Below are positions 62,118 through 64,000 of a DNA stretch of 64,000 nt, in pieces (position 1 is the first letter of the stretch; each line of letters starts with the position of its first letter). The notes below the pieces were generated by a model that saw only the letters and a list, made by a program, of their open reading frames with translations, did not search any database and was not told the origin of the DNA. The stretch comes from DATLSM01 sp035534175 (GTDB taxonomy: Bacteria; Actinomycetota; Thermoleophilia; Solirubrobacterales; 70-9), in contig DATLSM010000083.1 of NCBI GenBank assembly GCA_035534175.1, positions 20,138 to 84,137 on the forward strand, given 5' to 3'. The translations under genes and the position numbers were made by a program.

Positions 62118-63761
62118 TCACCCAGTGCGGCGGCGGTAGTGGTCGTACTCCAACTCGCCAACCTCCCAGTCGGAGTCGGGGACCGGGAACAGGTGGCGTA
62201 CGCGGGGGCTGTCAACCCGCTCGCGCTGGGCCAGATCGGTCTCCACCGCCTGGAAATCCAGGGTGCTGTGCTCGATCTCGACCTCGTCGAGCCAGGCGGT
62301 GGCGGTGATCCGGATCTCGTGTTCCTCGGGAACCGGCTCCATGATGCGGGTCTCCTGCTCCATGTAGTCCTCCTCGGCTGGGGGTGGGGCCCGATCGGGC
62401 CCGGCGTGAATCGGATCGCGGTTGGGACCGGATGGGGACCCGGAATCGGTTCCACCAATCTCCTCGCCTGCGGCTGCGGGCAGCGGCGGCATGGAGGTTG
62501 GGACGCTGACCGCGATCTCGGCGTCTCCCGCTTCCAGGCCGATGGCAATCAGGGTCTCATCGGCGGCGGTGCAGATGTCGGTGCCGAGGGCGCCGAGGGC
62601 GGCTTCGCGCAGCAGGCTGCGGACGGCCTCCTCGGTCCAGCCCGCCAGCTCCAGCGCCCGCTCCGTGCGGGCTCCGTTCATCAGTGAACGCTCCAGCTCG
62701 AGCGCCTGCTCCATCCGCTCGCGGATCTCGATCCGATCCAAAGACTCGTCGGTGATCAGGGCCGCGGCGCGCATCGGCAGCGTGGCGCCAACCGGGCCAT
62801 GGCCCTCCAGCACGGCGCGCAAGGCGAGCAGGTGGTCGCTGAGACCCTCCAGCGCGGTCTCACGCGCGCAGCCCATCTCGAAACGGCCGACCGCCCAGAC
62901 GAGCGCATTGTTGGGATCGGGACGCGCCTCCAGGGCGCTGGCCAGCTCGGCCAGCTCAGCGGCCTCCTCAGGGGCCAGTCTGTAGCCGCCGGGGCGGGTC
63001 GCCCCGGCGCCGGTCGCAACCCGCCGCCACTGGTCCTCGCCGGTGGGGGCGAAAGCGTACGGGCCGAGCCCGATGCCGCCCCCCTTGAAGAGCCGCATGA
63101 CGCTGATCAGCTCGCCCAGCTGGTGGACGGCTTCCTCCACCCCACCGGCCTCGCCGCTCTGTTCGGCAAGCGCCAGGAACTGGGGCTCCCAGGCGGCACG
63201 GCCCATGCCCTCGCTGCGCATCGCCTCGATTGGCGCCTCGATCGTCTCGGCCCGGACGATCCTCACCCCGTGGGGCAGCTCGAGCCGCGCCTGCGTCATC
63301 CGCAGGCCAACGATCGGTGCGATCAGGACATCGGCCTGCTCCGCGCCCCGGGCCTCCGCGTCGAGCACGGCAAGCGCGCCGTCGAGCCGCTCCCGGTCAA
63401 GCGAGAACTCGGTGCAGCCATCCCAGAGGGAGGCAATGAAGATTGTCAGCATCCGGGCGGAGCGCTCGCCGGCCTCGGCGGGAACGATCTCGCCTCGCGT
63501 TTCCAGGTAGGGCGCCGCGACACCGGCCTCCTCAACGGCGTCACAGGCGGGGACAAAGGCCGGCAGGGAGCGCAGCTCGGACTCCCGCCCGAGCACGTAG
63601 CGAGCGGTCAGCGGCAGGTAGCGGTAAAAGGGCGAGTCCGAGCCGGCGTCCTCGGCGAGGTCAAAGGGGATCTGGTCGCCGCCGGCGACCAGGGCGCTGA
63701 AGCGTGTGGCGGCCTCAAGTGCCAGCCGCTTCAGAGCCTCGTTGAGGAGGAAATCACCCAC
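62118..63761 (-). CDS. Large protein of unknown function
   Basis: Not recognised. Most of about 547 residues are helical and Ala/Glu-rich, with no signal peptide or membrane segment. Notable parts: FLLNEALKRLALEAATRFSALVAGG, DSPFYRYLPLTARYVLGRE, VLIAPIVGLRMTQARLEL, a conserved-looking MRLFKGGGIGLGPYAFAPTGEDQWRRV at about 275-300, and NALVWAVGRFEMGC. The C-terminal 120 residues are Pro/Glu-rich with SMPPLPAAAGEEI and a final acidic DFQAVETDL...ELEYDHYRRR. The pattern KGGGIGLGPYAF...W recalls Apea-like HEPN proteins, but this is weak. The start is uncertain: GTG at 63761, or ATG at 63869, which adds 36 low-complexity residues. An IS element lies just upstream. Confidence 0.7.
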   Translation of the reverse strand: MGDFLLNEALKRLALEAATRFSALVAGGDQIPFDLAEDAGSDSPFYRYLPLTARYVLGRESELRSLPAFVPACDAVEEAGVAAPYLETRGEIVPAEAGERSARMLTIFIASLWDGCTEFSLDRERLDGALAVLDAEARGAEQADVLIAPIVGLRMTQARLELPHGVRIVRAETIEAPIEAMRSEGMGRAAWEPQFLALAEQSGEAGGVEEAVHQLGELISVMRLFKGGGIGLGPYAFAPTGEDQWRRVATGAGATRPGGYRLAPEEAAELAELASALEARPDPNNALVWAVGRFEMGCARETALEGLSDHLLALRAVLEGHGPVGATLPMRAAALITDESLDRIEIRERMEQALELERSLMNGARTERALELAGWTEEAVRSLLREAALGALGTDICTAADETLIAIGLEAGDAEIAVSVPTSMPPLPAAAGEEIGGTDSGSPSGPNRDPIHAGPDRAPPPAEEDYMEQETRIMEPVPEEHEIRITATAWLDEVEIEHSTLDFQAVETDLAQRERVDSPRVRHLFPVPDSDWEVGELEYDHYRRRTG

Positions 63762-63838
63762 GGCTCCAGGCTTCCGCCCGCCCGCGAGCCCTCCTGCGCC
63801 TGCATGGCGCCTTGCAGGTTCGGCCCTGCGGGACGCTT

Positions 63839-63859
63839 GGCCTAAACGAGGCCTAAACG
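63839..63859. repeat. Short tandem repeat near the IS end
   Basis: GGCCTAAACG occurs at 63839-63848 and again at 63850-63859, separated by one base, giving an 11-bp period. It is located between the unknown gene and the transposase start. It may be part of an operator or of the IS flank. Confidence 0.4.
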
Positions 63860-63904
63860 CAATACCCATAACTTAACGTCCTATGTTCAGGGTACGGTCT
63901 GCCA

Positions 63905-64000
63905 ATGCCCCGGGCCGGATGGGTCAAGCCCCACAGCGACCAGCGCCTCTCCGATCACATCTCAATCGGGCTGCTGACCCGCAGTTACCCGCCCGAGCTG
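63905..64000 (+). CDS. IS4-family transposase, N-terminal part (cut by window edge)
   Basis: An ATG at 63905 opens a frame to the window end encoding MPRAGWVKPHSDQRLSDHIS and IGLLTRSYPPEL. This matches the N-terminal domain of actinobacterial IS4 transposases (SDH-hydrophobic-GLLTRsyPPEL pattern). The catalytic DDE region lies outside the window. The element's left end should be between 63870 and 63904, upstream of the unknown gene. An insertion there could have disturbed that gene's promoter or start. Confidence 0.8.
   Translation, partial: MPRAGWVKPHSDQRLSDHISIGLLTRSYPPEL

Overview
The window is GC-rich DNA from an actinobacterium. The best support is the minus-strand order rpmE, DUF1385 protein, prfA, prmC, threonylcarbamoyl-AMP synthase, glyA, glycosyltransferase, wecA-like gene, atpI-atpB-atpE-atpF-atpH-atpA-atpG-atpD-atpC, a classic actinobacterial arrangement. 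Separate b and delta subunits of the ATP synthase argue against mycobacteria. Frequent GTG/TTG starts, stop/start overlaps of 1 or 4 bases, and a mix of cobalamin mutase, ETF and envelope-sugar genes fit a deep-branching class such as Thermoleophilia. That class assignment is inference.

Layout. 1-22037 (all minus strand) is a 22-kb co-directional run: translation factors (rpmE, prfA, prmC, tsaC-like, glyA), two lipid- or envelope-linked sugar enzymes, the complete F1Fo ATP synthase, an M20 peptidase, then nucleotide-sugar genes (UDP-glucose/GDP-mannose dehydrogenase, two nucleotidyltransferases, phosphoglucose/phosphomannose isomerase) and sahH. 22086-23594 is a divergent membrane GGDEF protein. 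23623-26760 is a small accessory patch with different composition: a 5' tRNA fragment joined to the start of a broken PD-(D/E)XK-type nuclease gene, a Fic protein with a conspicuous palindromic promoter, and an RHH-PIN toxin-antitoxin pair with its own palindrome.

26763-31929 is an envelope glycolipid/polysaccharide operon (transporter, sugar aminotransferase, an unusual epimerase-glycosyltransferase-membrane fusion, polysaccharide deacetylase). 32044-41428 is acyl-CoA and organic-acid metabolism: ETF-quinone oxidoreductase, etfA, etfB behind a perfect palindrome, a two-subunit cobalamin mutase, a HAD phosphatase, thiolase, and leucyl aminopeptidase. 41442-49453 continues with a thioesterase, an HxlR regulator with twin operators, aldehyde dehydrogenase, acyl-CoA dehydrogenase, a CcdA-thioredoxin fusion, a PRC-barrel protein, the mutase chaperone MeaB and a hexapeptide acyltransferase. 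49492-50159 is a second PIN toxin-antitoxin pair.

50415-53789 (GT4 glycosyltransferase, GH57 enzyme, methyltransferase) matches in content and order the mycobacterial Rv3030-Rv3031-Rv3032 polymethylated glucan genes. 54721-57326 couples an autoregulated class III adenylate cyclase to a gamma-glutamyltransferase. 57355-59869 couples a ParA-like ATPase to FtsZ, both with long disordered N-terminal extensions; divergent to it is a pair of ArsA/Get3-type ATPases. The window ends with a large unrecognised protein and the start of an IS4-family transposase.

The most novel-looking items are the ParA-FtsZ module, the epimerase-glycosyltransferase fusion and the tRNA/nuclease junction. No CRISPR array, rRNA or intact tRNA was seen. 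All functional calls rest on motifs read by eye.
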